A DNA stretch of 24,882 nucleotides. It comes from Polyrhizophydium stewartii (taxonomy: Eukaryota > Chytridiomycota > Chytridiomycetes > Rhizophydiales). Both the position numbers and the translations under genes were made by a program. Numbering within the stretch: the stretch's first letter is position 1; each line of letters starts with the position of its first letter. Below the pieces are notes generated by a model that worked only from the letters and a program-made list of their open reading frames with translations, was not told where the DNA came from and ran no database searches. This document shows positions 1 to 9,417 of the stretch, piece after piece. Location of the stretch: positions 1 to 24,882 of the forward strand of contig JADGIZ010000119.1 in assembly GCA_027604665.1 (NCBI GenBank), written 5' to 3'.

Positions 1-200
1 CCTGGCGGCCCATGGCGGAGGGCCGCCAGGTCCGCCCATCGGGCCTGCATTCCAGGGGGCCGGAGCGGGGCCAGGTCCAGGGCCGTCGGGCATGCGCGGC
101 GCGCCGATGCTCGTGCTGCCTGCCGCCCACGGCGGAGGCGCAGGACCGTCCCGGCGCGTGGCTCCAATGCTCGTGCTGCCCGCCGCCCACGGCGCTGGAC
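1..200 (-). repeat. P-P-W-A-A-G repeats in BBP C-terminus
   Basis: Four related units in the BBP frame: [33 protein letters not shown] and PPPWAA. Two of them share near-identical DNA (plus strand about 105-136 and 165-196, ATGCTCGTGCTGCC core), pointing to a recent 60-nt internal duplication. SF1/BBP proteins commonly carry proline-rich C-termini contacting WW-domain splicing factors; the link to that role here is inference. Confidence 0.75.
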
Positions 201-2015
201 CACCGCGCTCGAGGCGCTCCGGGCCGCGATCGCCGCCGGGTCCGCCGGGTCCGCCGGGTCCGCCTGGTCCGCCGGGGCCACCACTGCCGCCGACCTCGGC
301 CATAAAACTCGCAAACTCGCTGTCCATGCGCTGGCTGCGAGGCCCGCCGCGCTGCGTGCAGTCTGCACACCGATCGCGTCAATCTCAGATCTGCAGCGCC
401 TCGCCCGGCAGGCAAGTCTCAAACCCACCTCGTGCAATGTGGCCGACGCCTTGGCAGTTGCGGCAGACCAGGTTTGCCGTAAAGTTGCTCTGCTCAGGGC
501 ACTCGTACCGGCGATGACCTGGCGCCACGTCGGCGGGGTGAGTATCACAGGTGTCGCAAATCATCAAACGTCACGCATCCGCACTCACCAACAGCGCCGC
601 AGTTGTTGCAGATCTGGTTCTCGTCGTCACGGAGCGTGCCGTTGAGAGCGGCAAGCTCACGCAGCTGGTTGCGCTTGAGCTCGTTCTGGGCCTCGGGCAC
701 GCTCGTGGCCTGTGTAGCGCCATCATATCAGCACCATGCACATGCACACGCACAGCACAGGCGTGTCCACGCAACCAAGCCCGCACCGTCTCAATGATCT
801 TGTTGATCAGATCAATGCCCTTGCGGATCTTCTCATCCGTGTCGCCCGACACGAGGCAGTGAAGGTCCTCCTCCTCGTTCGAGTTGTTCATGACGCTGGT
901 CTTGCCGTCCTTGACGGATCCCTTGCCACGGATGCTGATTTTGCTGCCCGACTCAGCCTCGATGCGCTTGAGCGTGTTGCCACGGGGTCCTGCGTGCGCG
1001 GCGGTGTCAGCGTCGGCAAGGCAGATAAAAAATCTTGCACCTCAAAGTCGGGCGGCTCACCAATCAGCAGACCAATGAAGTTGATCTCGGGGAAGTCGCG
1101 GACGGGAATATAAATCTTCTCGACCATCCTGGTCTGGCGGCGGTAGTCTGTGGGCGGGCGGAATCCCGGGATCGTTTTTGTGGCCTTGTCGACGAGCTTG
1201 TGGCGCTCCTCCTCGTACTTTTTGCGGTACCTGAACTCGCGCGTGTTGACACGGCGGCCGTCGTTGCCGTACTCGGGCGGCGGCGAGACCGATCTGCGGG
1301 GGTGGCATTAATGGGATGGGAGCCGCAGGCAGCGGCCGACGGGTGCTCTGTCAGCAAGACTGCACGACACGCATTGCACCGGCAGCTCAAGCGGCCGGGC
1401 GGGCACGCACCGCTTGCGGCGCGGCACATAGTCGCCCGAGCGCAGCTTGCGGTTGACTTCCTCGAGGCGAATGTGCAGGGTGTAGGCATCGAGCTGCTCG
1501 TTGGTCAAGCCCCCGGGGAGCGACATGGGCAGGCCGGGGAAGTGCTGCCTGGTGAGCTCCGAGCCCCAGCGCGAGCGAGGGCGGTCGTCTTCTGTGGTCG
1601 GACGCGGCGCGGGCCTGAGCGTCAGCAGCGTGATCACGGCTGCGGCGGCGACACCTGCGCGGCGCGCGGGACCCTGGCCGGCTGGCAGGCAGCTGCAGCC
1701 TGCCAGCGCAGCAGCCGCGGCCGGGCGGGTCGCGGCAGGCCTGCGCGGCTGCGCGGGAGCAGCGTGCAGGTGCGGCAACCATGGCCGCCTCGAGCGGGTC
1801 AACACACCTTCTTGGACGGGCCTCGCAGGCGCCGGCGCAGACGAGTACGAGCGCGAGGCCTGGTGCATATGCGAGCTGCTGCTCATGTCGGCGTCGTAGC
1901 CGCTCGGCGTGCTGGCGTGCGAGAAGCCGCCGCCGCCGCCGCCGCCGGCGGCGGGCTCGTCGCCGAACCGCCTGCGGCCGAGGGGGATGTTGTTGGTGCC
2001 GGTCGAGTGGTACAT
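1..2015 (-). CDS. BBP: Branch-point binding protein (BBP/SF1), 3' end off the window
   Basis: Nuclear protein that binds the intron branch site in early spliceosome assembly. Coding segments (minus): about 2015-1411 (with an unresolved intron around 1815-1606), 1293-1061, 989-787, 709-589, 518-429, 362-1. In order it shows the N-terminal [10 protein letters not shown] motif, the helix-hairpin segment ([20 protein letters not shown]), the [11 protein letters not shown] segment, a KH domain ([12 protein letters not shown], then [10 protein letters not shown] split by an intron), the QUA2 helix ([19 protein letters not shown]), two CCHC zinc knuckles ([28 protein letters not shown], each split by an intron), then a Gly-Pro run and PPWAAG-type repeats. 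Splice phases fit at all five mapped introns (66, 70, 77, 71 and 117 nt). The start ATG sits 4 nt after a CCTGAC...CCAG acceptor-like site, so an upstream 5' exon is likely. No stop is reached before position 1. Assignment is firm; the first intron and the exact start are not. Confidence 0.93.
240..280 (-). repeat. Gly-Gly-Pro repeat in BBP C-terminus
   Basis: About five tandem copies of a GGNCCN-type 9-nt unit (read on the plus strand as CCGCCGGGT and variants) encoding GGP units. It directly follows the conserved region after the second zinc knuckle and precedes the PPWAAG repeats. Low-complexity linker. Confidence 0.8.
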
Positions 2016-2194
2016 GCGCCTGGCGGGCGGGGTCAGGGGAGCGGGAGCAGGTAGGTGCGCGGGAGAGCAGAGCGCGGTGCGTGCGGTCAAGGCGTGGTCA
2101 GCGCGGCGCCGCGGGACGTCGCTCGGCGCGTGGCCGCGAGTCAGCGGCGTGCCCACCTCTCGCTTTCCCCAGGCAACGGCAAGTCCGTGAAATC
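2016..2194. promoter_or_regulatory. Divergent BBP/ALG7 start region
   Basis: Only 179 nt separate the two start codons. Each start is preceded by an acceptor-like CAG on its own strand (minus CAG at 2022-2020; plus CAG at 2170-2172), so part of this stretch may be 5' UTR intron and the real promoters may lie inside the neighbouring transcripts. No TATA-like element is evident. The regulatory role is inferred from layout only. Confidence 0.35.
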
Positions 2195-3790
2195 ATGCAG
2201 GACACGCTGAAATCCGCGGCGCTGCCGGGCACGCTGCTGGCGCTGGGGGCCTCGTTTGCACACGAGCCGCTGGTCGTGTCGGTGCTGCTCGGCGCGCTGG
2301 CGGGCGTCTTCACGGACCGGTGCATCCCGCTCGTTGCACCCGTGTTTGTGCGCGCGGGCCGCTTCGGAAAGGACCTGCTCAAGAAGGACCGGCCCGTGAT
2401 GTGGGTTCAGCTCGGACGCCGCGGCTGCCTGTGCTGCTCGAATGCCCGGCGCTGACGGCCGCACGCCCGCGCGCCGCGCCGCATGCAGCGCAGAAAGCCT
2501 CGGCGTTGTCGTCGGCGTCGTTTACTTCATCTCCATGTTTCTGTTCATCCCGATCCCGTTCGTCGAGTCGCTCCTGCGCGGCGACCGGGACAGCTTCCCG
2601 CACGACGAGGCAGGCTTCCGCGGGTCCGCGTCTGTGTGCCCGTCTGGCGCAACAGCTGATACCGTCCGCGCCCTTGTCCAGTTCGTGCCGTATCTCGCGC
2701 AATTCCTGGGCGGCCTGCTCGCCTTGTTCGCCATGCTGTTCCTTGGCTTCGCGGACGACGTCTTCGACATCCGCTGGCGGGTCAAGATCTGGTTCCCGTT
2801 CATTGCCTCGATCCCGCTGCTGATGGTCTACTTTGTGACGTACGGAAAGACCGATGTGGTCGTTCCCATCCCGCTCCGCCCGCTGCTCGGCCGCACGACG
2901 CTGCATCTCGGTGAGGTCGCCGCCGCAAGAGAACATGTGGCGGCATGCGCGGGAAAGCTGACGCAGATCGGCCCAGGCGTGCTGTACTACGTCTATATCG
3001 CGGCACTTTGCGTCTTCTCCACAAACGCAATCAACATCATGGCTGGCGCCAATGGCGTCGAGGGCGGCCAGTCGCTCGTCATCGCGGCCTCGCTCGCCGC
3101 CAACGACCTGATGCAGCTGCGCTACAATCCCTCGCGGCGCGCTGCGCATCTGCTGTCGCTTTACTTTCTGATTCCATTTATCTGCGTGACGCTCGGCTAT
3201 CTGCGCCATAACTGGTACCCAGCGCGCGCGTTTGGCGGCGATACGCTGGCGTACTTTTCAGGAATGACGTTTGCAGTCGTGGGCGTGCTCAGCAACCTCA
3301 GCAAGACGGTGCTGCTGTTCATGATCCCACAGATCTTCAACTTTCTCTACTCCTGCCCGCAGCTGTTCCATTTTGTCGAGTGTCCCAGGCACCGCATGCC
3401 CAAGTGAGCTTTTGTCTGAGCCTCTGCCCCCGATCCGCTTTTGCGACAGCGGACGTTGACGCATGCCTCCTTCCTTTTCCACGCTGCAGGCTGAATCTTG
3501 AGACCGGAAAGGTCGAGGCCACGCGCTTTTCGCTTGAAAAGTCCAAGGCTCTTGGCCGCCTGATGGTTCGCTTCCTGGAGGTCTTTGGCCTGGTGCACGT
3601 CACGCGGGATAAGACCGGCAAGATGGTGGACTGCACCAACCTCACCATCATGAACCTGATACTCTTCTGGCGCGGCCCCATGTCGGAGCGCGACTTGGTC
3701 CTGCACATTATGCTCGTTCAAGTGATGTGCAGCGTGATCGCATTCGTGATCCGATACGGCCTCGTCCACATTGTCTACAACCAAGAATGA
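2195..3790 (+). CDS. ALG7: UDP-GlcNAc:dolichyl-phosphate GlcNAc-1-phosphotransferase
   Basis: Catalyses the first committed step of N-glycan precursor synthesis, moving GlcNAc-1-P from UDP-GlcNAc to dolichyl phosphate in the ER membrane; it is the tunicamycin target. Exons 2195-2400, 2489-2609, 2682-2910, 2977-3403, 3490-3790 give 427 residues, close to the usual length (about 400-450). Visible landmarks: DLLKKDRPVIAESLG near residue 70, the aspartate motif FLGFADDVFDIRW near 130, TNAINIMAGANGVEGGQSLV near 200, HNWYPARAFGGDT near 255, CPRHRMPKLN near 320 and the C-terminal RYGLVHIVYNQE. Multiple hydrophobic segments fit the polytopic family. Introns are 88, 72, 66 and 86 nt; the 72-nt one (2610-2681) appears to have a GC donor. 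The gene is divergent from BBP with 179 nt between start codons. A pyrimidine-rich CCCCAG at 2167-2172 suggests a 5' UTR intron. Confidence 0.96.
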
Positions 3791-4095
3791 ACCCGCCAGG
3801 CGGTTCCACATCGTAGATGATTGCTTTCTCCCCGCATCCAGCCGCCCTCTCTACAGCTGTTTAAAGAACCACAGCGGTTTTGAGTCGTTTATTTCGCACC
3901 CTGTGCGGTTGCTGGTCGCATGTATTCAGCAACGTCGCGCCAACTTCCCGGGCGATGTTGCCTGGGCTGCGGAGCCGATTAGACAAGAAATTAGTGGTGT
4001 TGCATATGGGTGCGCCGATATCCATGGTTTAGCTTGGCTCGAGACTGGCTTTGAAAAACAGTGACATCGCGCCGCTCAGCCTGCCCGCGACGCCG
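3791..4095. other. Convergent 3' intergenic region
   Basis: Spacer between the ALG7 stop and the stop of the minus-strand F-box gene. It is less GC-rich than the flanking coding sequence. The minus strand carries an AATAAA hexamer at 3893-3888, about 200 nt past the F-box stop, which is a candidate poly(A) signal for that gene. No conserved reading frame or RNA gene is visible. Confidence 0.5.
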
Positions 4096-5949
4096 TCAAG
4101 CAAGCCGCAGCACAACCGAAGTTTCCATGGGCTCGTCCGGCGTGGGCATATCGTTGACCAGGCTGCCCTGAATGCGAAGCTGCTCCGCGGCGGGCGGCAC
4201 GTCGGGCCGCAGGCGATCCCAGAACGACCCTGACGCCTCCATCTTCGCTAGCATGGCCTTGGACGCGTCCGGCGGAATCGATGTCTCGGTACGTCCAAAC
4301 TGCAGCAGCCGCCGCCAGATGCGAGAGCGCTGGTGCCCGCGGTTGTGGATGACCTGACCCGTCTCGGAAAGAACAAGCACGCGCGAATATCTGTGCGTGA
4401 TAGGAGCACGCACGGCTGTCAGCAAAACAGGCATGTAAGGACCCGCTACGCTGCCCTGGATGTCGCAAGTTACCCAAGTGCGCAATGGACGAGGAATATC
4501 TCGCTGCTGCCGTACACGCGCGGCACGACCAGATTTGCGACTTGTTCGAAAGGGCTGAGCCAAGGGCTCAACGGCGCGTCCTCGTTCTCGTCGCTTGGGT
4601 GCATTGCAAAGCTCGAATACAGATAGACTGTCAGCACTCTGCATTCCCTATCACATGCTTAAGCAGCGGGACGGATCACACACTTTGCGTTGCAAAATAG
4701 GTATCTTTGAGCGAGCTGGAACTTTGCCGGATATGCGTAAACCTCGCGCGCTGAACGGCGGACATTGCGCATGCATTGTAAGCGCAGGCAAGACCAAATA
4801 CGGGAAACGCGCACCTGACACACCAATCCCGTGTGGGTAGTTGCGAAGGATGGTTGGGGTCTTGCGGAGGAGTCGGTCCAGGAACTTGGCATAGGGCATG
4901 CCCGCGACCGCGGGCTTTGGGTTTGCCTTGGAGTCGCATTCAAGCAGCTGGCGGTATCCAAGGTCCACGACAGACTCGACGAGACCGTCAATGACCTCCA
5001 TGGTCTCGGTGAAGCAGATGTATGTGCGGCGGCTGAGCACCACGCCGGGCATTGTTGCATCGACAGTGACTTTAACGATGCATGGGTGTGCAGTCGTCTC
5101 TACGTGCCGCACAGCAGGAATCGTTGTATCCTCGGCGATTTCGATCTGGGTGAAGAGCTGGAAGATGAGGAAGCGGCGAGCCCATGTAAAGGCGGACGGA
5201 TGGTCGGGCGAGTAGTACAGCGAGTGGTGGATGTGGCAAAAGTACGGCGCCTCTCGTCGCAGCACGGCCGCCATGGCTGGGCTCGACTCGCAGGCAGCCG
5301 ACTTGCGCACAGTGCCAGCAAGCATAAAGCGATCCTGCTCGCTGTCGGGGAAACGACTGAGATGGAAGTTGAAAAGCAGCGAGTTGGCCGCAGAGAGGAG
5401 GTTCGTGCGGTGCTCTTGCAGTCGCCGCTGGTAGTATGTCTTCCAGTCCGCGACATCGCCTGTGTTTGTGTCCGCATCGTCTTGGTGCGGCACGACGCCA
5501 TGGAGCTGGTCGACCATGTCGAAGCTGTCTGCGCGCACGTGCATGCGTTCGTGCGGTGTTGTCGGGACGGGATGCGCCTCGCTGTCCATCGCCCCGAGGT
5601 GTGCCGCCGCGTCGGCCGCCGCCTCGCCGCACCACGGAGCCTGGGCTGCCGCTGCCCTGGACGACGCCTCCACCTTGCGGGCCCGCATGGCGGCCAGGTG
5701 CAGCAGTGAGCGCCGGCCCGGCCAGTCTCTCAGAGCCAAGGCGCGCCAGGCCTTCGCCGCTGCAATCGCACGTGCGATAAGCTTTTGTTCCATTCGCTGC
5801 GGCGCCGGCAGCAGGCGCTGGCCCAACGGAGTGAGCAGCAGACGGCGACACGCACCAAGTGAGTTCCATGTTCGGCACGTGCGCTCGGCACGGGCGAGCG
5901 ACGCTGCGTCGAGTTGCTCGAAAGCGAGCAGCAGCACGTCGTTCTGCAT
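4096..5949 (-). CDS. F-box protein, substrate unknown
   Basis: Exons 5949-4824, 4627-4474, 4390-4096 (introns 196 and 83 nt, phases 1 and 2). The N-terminus reads as an F-box: DVLLLAFEQLDAASLARAER followed by TCRTWNSLG, the usual Leu/Cys/Trp spacing of the Skp1-binding motif, which suggests a substrate receptor of an SCF ubiquitin ligase. The remaining roughly 480 residues have no repeat (no LRR, WD40 or Kelch signature) that I recognise; they include hydrophobic or aromatic stretches such as YFCHIHHSLYYSPD and CFTETMEVIDGLVESVVDLG that look like a folded domain. I chose the ATG at 5949, directly before the F-box, although an in-frame ATG at 5997 would add 16 residues. Intron 1 is unusually long, and reading through it would give an alternative, shorter C-terminus ending near 4651. 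The F-box call is moderately safe; the target is unknown. Confidence 0.6.
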
Positions 5950-5991
5950 TGTCTTCGGGGTTGGGCAAAGTGCTGTAGCCGCGGCAAACAG

Positions 5992-6714
5992 CAACATGGA
6001 TCATCCCATATGTCGCGCTTGCGATTCCTGCCATCGGTATCGCCTTTGTGCTGCTGCGCAAGTCGTACATGCGCGCGTCGCGCCAGATGAAGCGCCTCGA
6101 GGCAACCACGCGCTCGCCGGTGTGAGTGGCCGCCGTTCCGTGTCGTCCGGCGCGGCCGACCATCGCACCGCACCGCATCTCATACTGCACCGTGCTGACG
6201 CATGCACCGGCGCAGGCTGTCGACGCTGTCACTCTCGCTCGAGGGGCTGGCGCTGATCCGGTCGTTTGGCGCGCAGCAGCGCTTCGTGCGCGACTTTGTG
6301 GGCCTCCAGAACGACAACACGCGAGTGTACTTTGCGTTCATGTCCTCGGGCCGGTGGCTCGGGCTGCGCCTCGACGTCCTGGCGTCCAACTTCCTGACCG
6401 TCGTGGCCATGGGCAGCATCGCCATCCAGCATCCGCTGGGGCTGTCGTCGACGTCGGTCGGGCTGCTGCTGAGCTATGTGCTGCAGCTGGTCGGGCTGCT
6501 GCAGTGGTCCGTGCGCCAGAGCGCCGAGGTCGAGAACCTCATGGTGTCGACCGAGCGCGTGATGGAGTATGGCAGGCTGGCGCACGAGGAGACGCAGCAG
6601 GCTCGCGACAATGCGCTCAAGCCAAGCAAGGAATGGCCGCAGCATGGCCAGCCAGCGATGCCGCGGTGCCTGAATGGTTGGACATCGCAGCCGTTTTGGA
6701 GGCACAAGCCGTGA
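5992..6714 (+). pseudogene. ABCC/MRP-family transporter fragment (second membrane domain only)
   Basis: The frame encodes part of transmembrane domain 2 of an ABC subfamily C exporter: IIPYVALAIPAIGIAFVLLR, SRQMKRLEATTRSPV, LEGLALIRSFGAQQRF, the membrane pair around SSTSVGLLLSYVLQLVGLLQ and the diagnostic VRQSAEVENLMVSTERVMEY. A canonical intron at 6122-6215 (GTGAGT, GTGCTGACG, GCAG, phase 2) is intact. Missing are everything before TMD2 helix 9-10, any start codon upstream of the conserved segment, and the whole second nucleotide-binding domain: the frame stops at 6712-6714, just after the EWPQHG segment that normally precedes the Walker A half. The upstream side ends at an acceptor-like AAACAG (5986-5991) and then runs into the F-box gene start. 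I read it as a partial gene copy; a stand-alone three-helix protein is a less likely alternative. Confidence 0.8.
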
Positions 6715-6736
6715 AATATTCAGTTTGACCGGACTG

Positions 6737-8465
6737 ATGCATCGCGCTCTGCCGACCGTCGCTCGCGTGAGTTGCCCGCCCCTCGACGGCCCCGCGGCCG
6801 GCGTGCGCACCCGCGCATGCTTGCAGCGCGCCCTGCTGCCCGTGTGCCGCGCGGCCCGCGGGCTTCGTGCCGCACTCGCCGTGCCCGCTCGCCGGCACAG
6901 GCGATGCCCCAGCGTTGCTGACAGCGATGCGCTTCCACGTGCCCAGCGCGGCCTCCACACCAGCGCTCCCTCGCTGCTGGCCCGCGAGGCCCCCGCCCCC
7001 GCCTCAAAGGCGCCGCTCATCAAGACCTTTGAGATCTACCGCTGGGTGCGTGCCCACGCACGGCCGCCCGCGCGGCCGCTAGAGCCCCCGCGACCGCCCC
7101 CGGCTGCCGCCCGCCGGCGCCTTTTCTGAAGGCCCGCCATCTGATTGCGGTCTGCCGGCCCGGCGCCGCCGAGCCTGCCGCGCCGGGCTGCTGCGGCCGC
7201 GGGGGTGCACGGCACCGCATCCCCCTCGCCTGCGCTGACGCAGCGCACCGCACGCCGCCGCGGCCTACGGCGCTGCCCCTCTGCTCCCGGCCGCCCCTGC
7301 GCCGCGCTCGCTGCCCCCTTCCCGAACGGCTGCGCCCATGCCACGCGCGCGGACTTTTGGGCGGAAAGGACCCCGAGACCCCCGCCCAGAAGCCGCGCAT
7401 GCAGTCGTACCAGGTCGACCTCAACCAGTGCGGCCCCATGACGCTGGACGCTCTTATCAAGATCAAGAACGAGATCGACCCGACGCTGACGTTCCGCCGC
7501 TCCTGCCGCGAGGGTGCGTCGCGCCGATCCGTTGCCGCCGCGCCTTTGCATCGCGGACGGCTGCCCCCCCCCATCGCGGCCGGCCACGACTCATGGGCGC
7601 TGACCCGCACGATGCGCGCTGGCGCAGGCATCTGCGGCTCGTGCGCCATGAACATCAACGGCGGCAACACGCTTGCCTGCCTGAGCCGCATCGAGCGCAG
7701 CACGTCGACCGTCAAGATCTACCCGCTGCCGCACACTTACGTTGTCAAGGACCTCGTGCCTGGTGCGGCCCACGCCTGATCCTTTGCGCACGCATGCACG
7801 GATGCAAGCGCGCATTCAAACGCCCTGGCTGACTCTGAGCTGCCCGCACAGACCTCACCAACTTCTACAGGCAGTACAAGTCCATCAAGCCGTACCTCCA
7901 GCAGAAGACGGCTGCGCCTGAGCGCGAGAACCTGCAGTCGATTGCCGACCGCAAGAAGCTCGACGGCCTGTACGAGTGCATTCTCTGCGCTTGCTGCTCG
8001 ACGTCGTGCCCCAGCTACTGGTGGAACAGGTACGCCGCGGCGGATGCCGTGTATGCGCCCCGTGCGACCAACACGCGCCGCTGACCACCCACTCCAGCGA
8101 CAAGTACCTCGGCCCCGCCGTCCTGATGCAGGCCTACCGCTGGATGATCGACTCGCGCGACCAGTTCGGCCCCGAGCGCCGCGCCGCTCTGCAGGACCCC
8201 TTCTCGGTCTACCGCTGCCACACCATCATGAGTGCGTCCCTCGTGCCACATCGCCGCGTGCGCCGCACGTCGCCGCTGACCCAGCCATCTCTTGCGCTGT
8301 CATCGCAGACTGCGCCCGCACATGCCCCAAGGGCCTTAACCCTGTAAGCATCCCGCTGCGCCGCCCTGTCTGTCGCTTGCGTGCGATGCCGCTGACGCCC
8401 GCTCGCCACGCCCGCAGGGCCTTGCCATTGCCGAGATCAAGAAGCTCATGGCGCTCGACGGCTGA
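6737..8465 (+). CDS. SDH2: Succinate dehydrogenase iron-sulfur subunit, mitochondrial
   Basis: Iron-sulfur subunit of respiratory complex II, passing electrons from FAD in Sdh1 to ubiquinone at the inner membrane. Eight exons: 6737-6766, 6947-7045, 7369-7513, 7628-7762, 7852-8029, 8098-8231, 8309-8343, 8418-8465, giving 267 residues, the normal length. The N-terminus ([10 protein letters not shown], then [14 protein letters not shown]) is an Arg/Ser-rich presequence. The [2Fe-2S] ligands are C89, C94, C97 and C109 (SCREGICGSC...TLAC). The C-terminal clusters come from C179, C182, C185 and C189 ([11 protein letters not shown]) and from C236, C242 and C246 ([14 protein letters not shown]). [13 protein letters not shown] and [20 protein letters not shown] also match the family. 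All seven introns contain CTGAC; introns 1 and 3 are stop-free and divisible by three. Only 22 nt separate the start from the ABCC fragment, so the promoter probably lies within that fragment. Confidence 0.98.
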
Positions 8466-8602
8466 GCGCCACGTCTCCATCCCCTTTCCTCCCGAGCGAT
8501 GCACCATCGATCGAATGTCTGCAGCATCCCATCATCCGTCGTCCGTGCCTCGAAATAACAGCCCCCTTGAGATGCATCCAGCATTCCTCCCGTTTTAATG
8601 GA
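8466..8602. other. Short convergent spacer SDH2/LSM4
   Basis: A 137-nt spacer between two stop codons facing each other. It holds the 3' UTRs of both genes. No perfect AATAAA is seen on either strand; AATAAC at about 8554 is the nearest match on the SDH2 strand. Confidence 0.4.
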
Positions 8603-9320
8603 CTACCGGCCGCGCCCACCGCGATCGCCGCGTCCGCCCCGGTCGCCGCCGCCGCCGCCACGGCCGCCGCCACGACCGCCACGGTCACCGCCACCGCGCC
8701 CGCCACGGAAGCCACCTCGGTCGCCGCGGCCGCTGTCGCGATGTCCGCCGCGGCCAGCGAAGCCGCCGCGCCGGTCGCCGTCGCCGCCCGTGCGCGGCCG
8801 GCTCTGCTCCTCCTTGACCATGTCGAGGATCTCGTCCGGCACGCGCAGGTACTTGATGCTCATGCCGCGGATGTAGATCTCGGGGATTCGCCAGAACTTC
8901 TCGCCGTCGGCGGACGTCCGAATCACCTCGCGGAGGTTGATGTTCATGTATGGGTCGCAGTTGACGAGGTGGCCGTTGAATGTCTCACCTGCGGCCGCGA
9001 GCGACAGTCGGCGTCAGCACGCACGCACGCACGGAGGAGCGCACTCAGGAGCCCAGGCAGAAGCCTGGGCGGGAGCCCGCAGGAGGCACGGCGCGCTGGG
9101 GCGGCCAAGCAGAGGGAGCTGCGTCAGGCGTTCGACCGGCACGATCCTTGCGTGTCTCGCCGGGGCGACGAGCGAGCGCTCTGCGGCCGCGCTGCCAAGA
9201 GTACGGCCGCGCTGGCGGGGGCGCGCAGAGGCTCTCTTCCGGGGCGTGCGACGCACCGTTCTTGAGCTCGACCATCATCGGATGGCCGACGGCCGTGTTC
9301 AGCAGGCTCAGCGGCAGCAT
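8603..9320 (-). CDS. LSM4: U6 snRNA-associated Sm-like protein LSm4
   Basis: Member of the LSm2-8 ring that binds the U6 snRNA 3' end and of the cytoplasmic LSm1-7 ring in mRNA decay. Exons 9320-9257 and 8988-8603 encode 149 residues. Exon 1 gives [20 protein letters not shown]; after the 268-nt phase-1 intron comes [20 protein letters not shown], completing the Sm1 motif. The Sm2 motif follows as [20 protein letters not shown]. The last roughly 55 residues are an RGG/RG-rich tail, the low-complexity extension typical of LSm4 and linked in other species to P-body assembly. The start is set by the invariant MLPLSLL; a CCCCAGCAG directly upstream (9331-9326) with CCTGAC before it suggests a 5' UTR intron. 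The stop of upstream PRP3 on the same strand is only 97 nt away. Confidence 0.96.
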
Positions 9321-9417
9321 GGCGTCTGCTGGGGGCCAAAAACAGAGCCAGGCACCGTGTCAGGCCGACCTCTGCCAGAAACCCGCGCAACGCACTCATC
9401 GTGCCATCTTCATTGCG

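Noticed and set aside
1035..2054. 339-codon plus-strand frame opposite BBP
   Set aside because: Antisense of BBP exons and introns, with no domain and the usual Arg/Ala-rich shadow composition.
4651..4823. Read-through C-terminus of the F-box protein
   Set aside because: The extension is in frame but ends quickly, whereas the spliced form restores a long well-behaved sequence with correct phases. Kept only as a possible isoform.
6126..6728. Alternative frame across the ABCC fragment reaching further downstream
   Set aside because: The ABCC motifs are all in the other frame; this one contributes no Walker A or other nucleotide-binding-domain motif.
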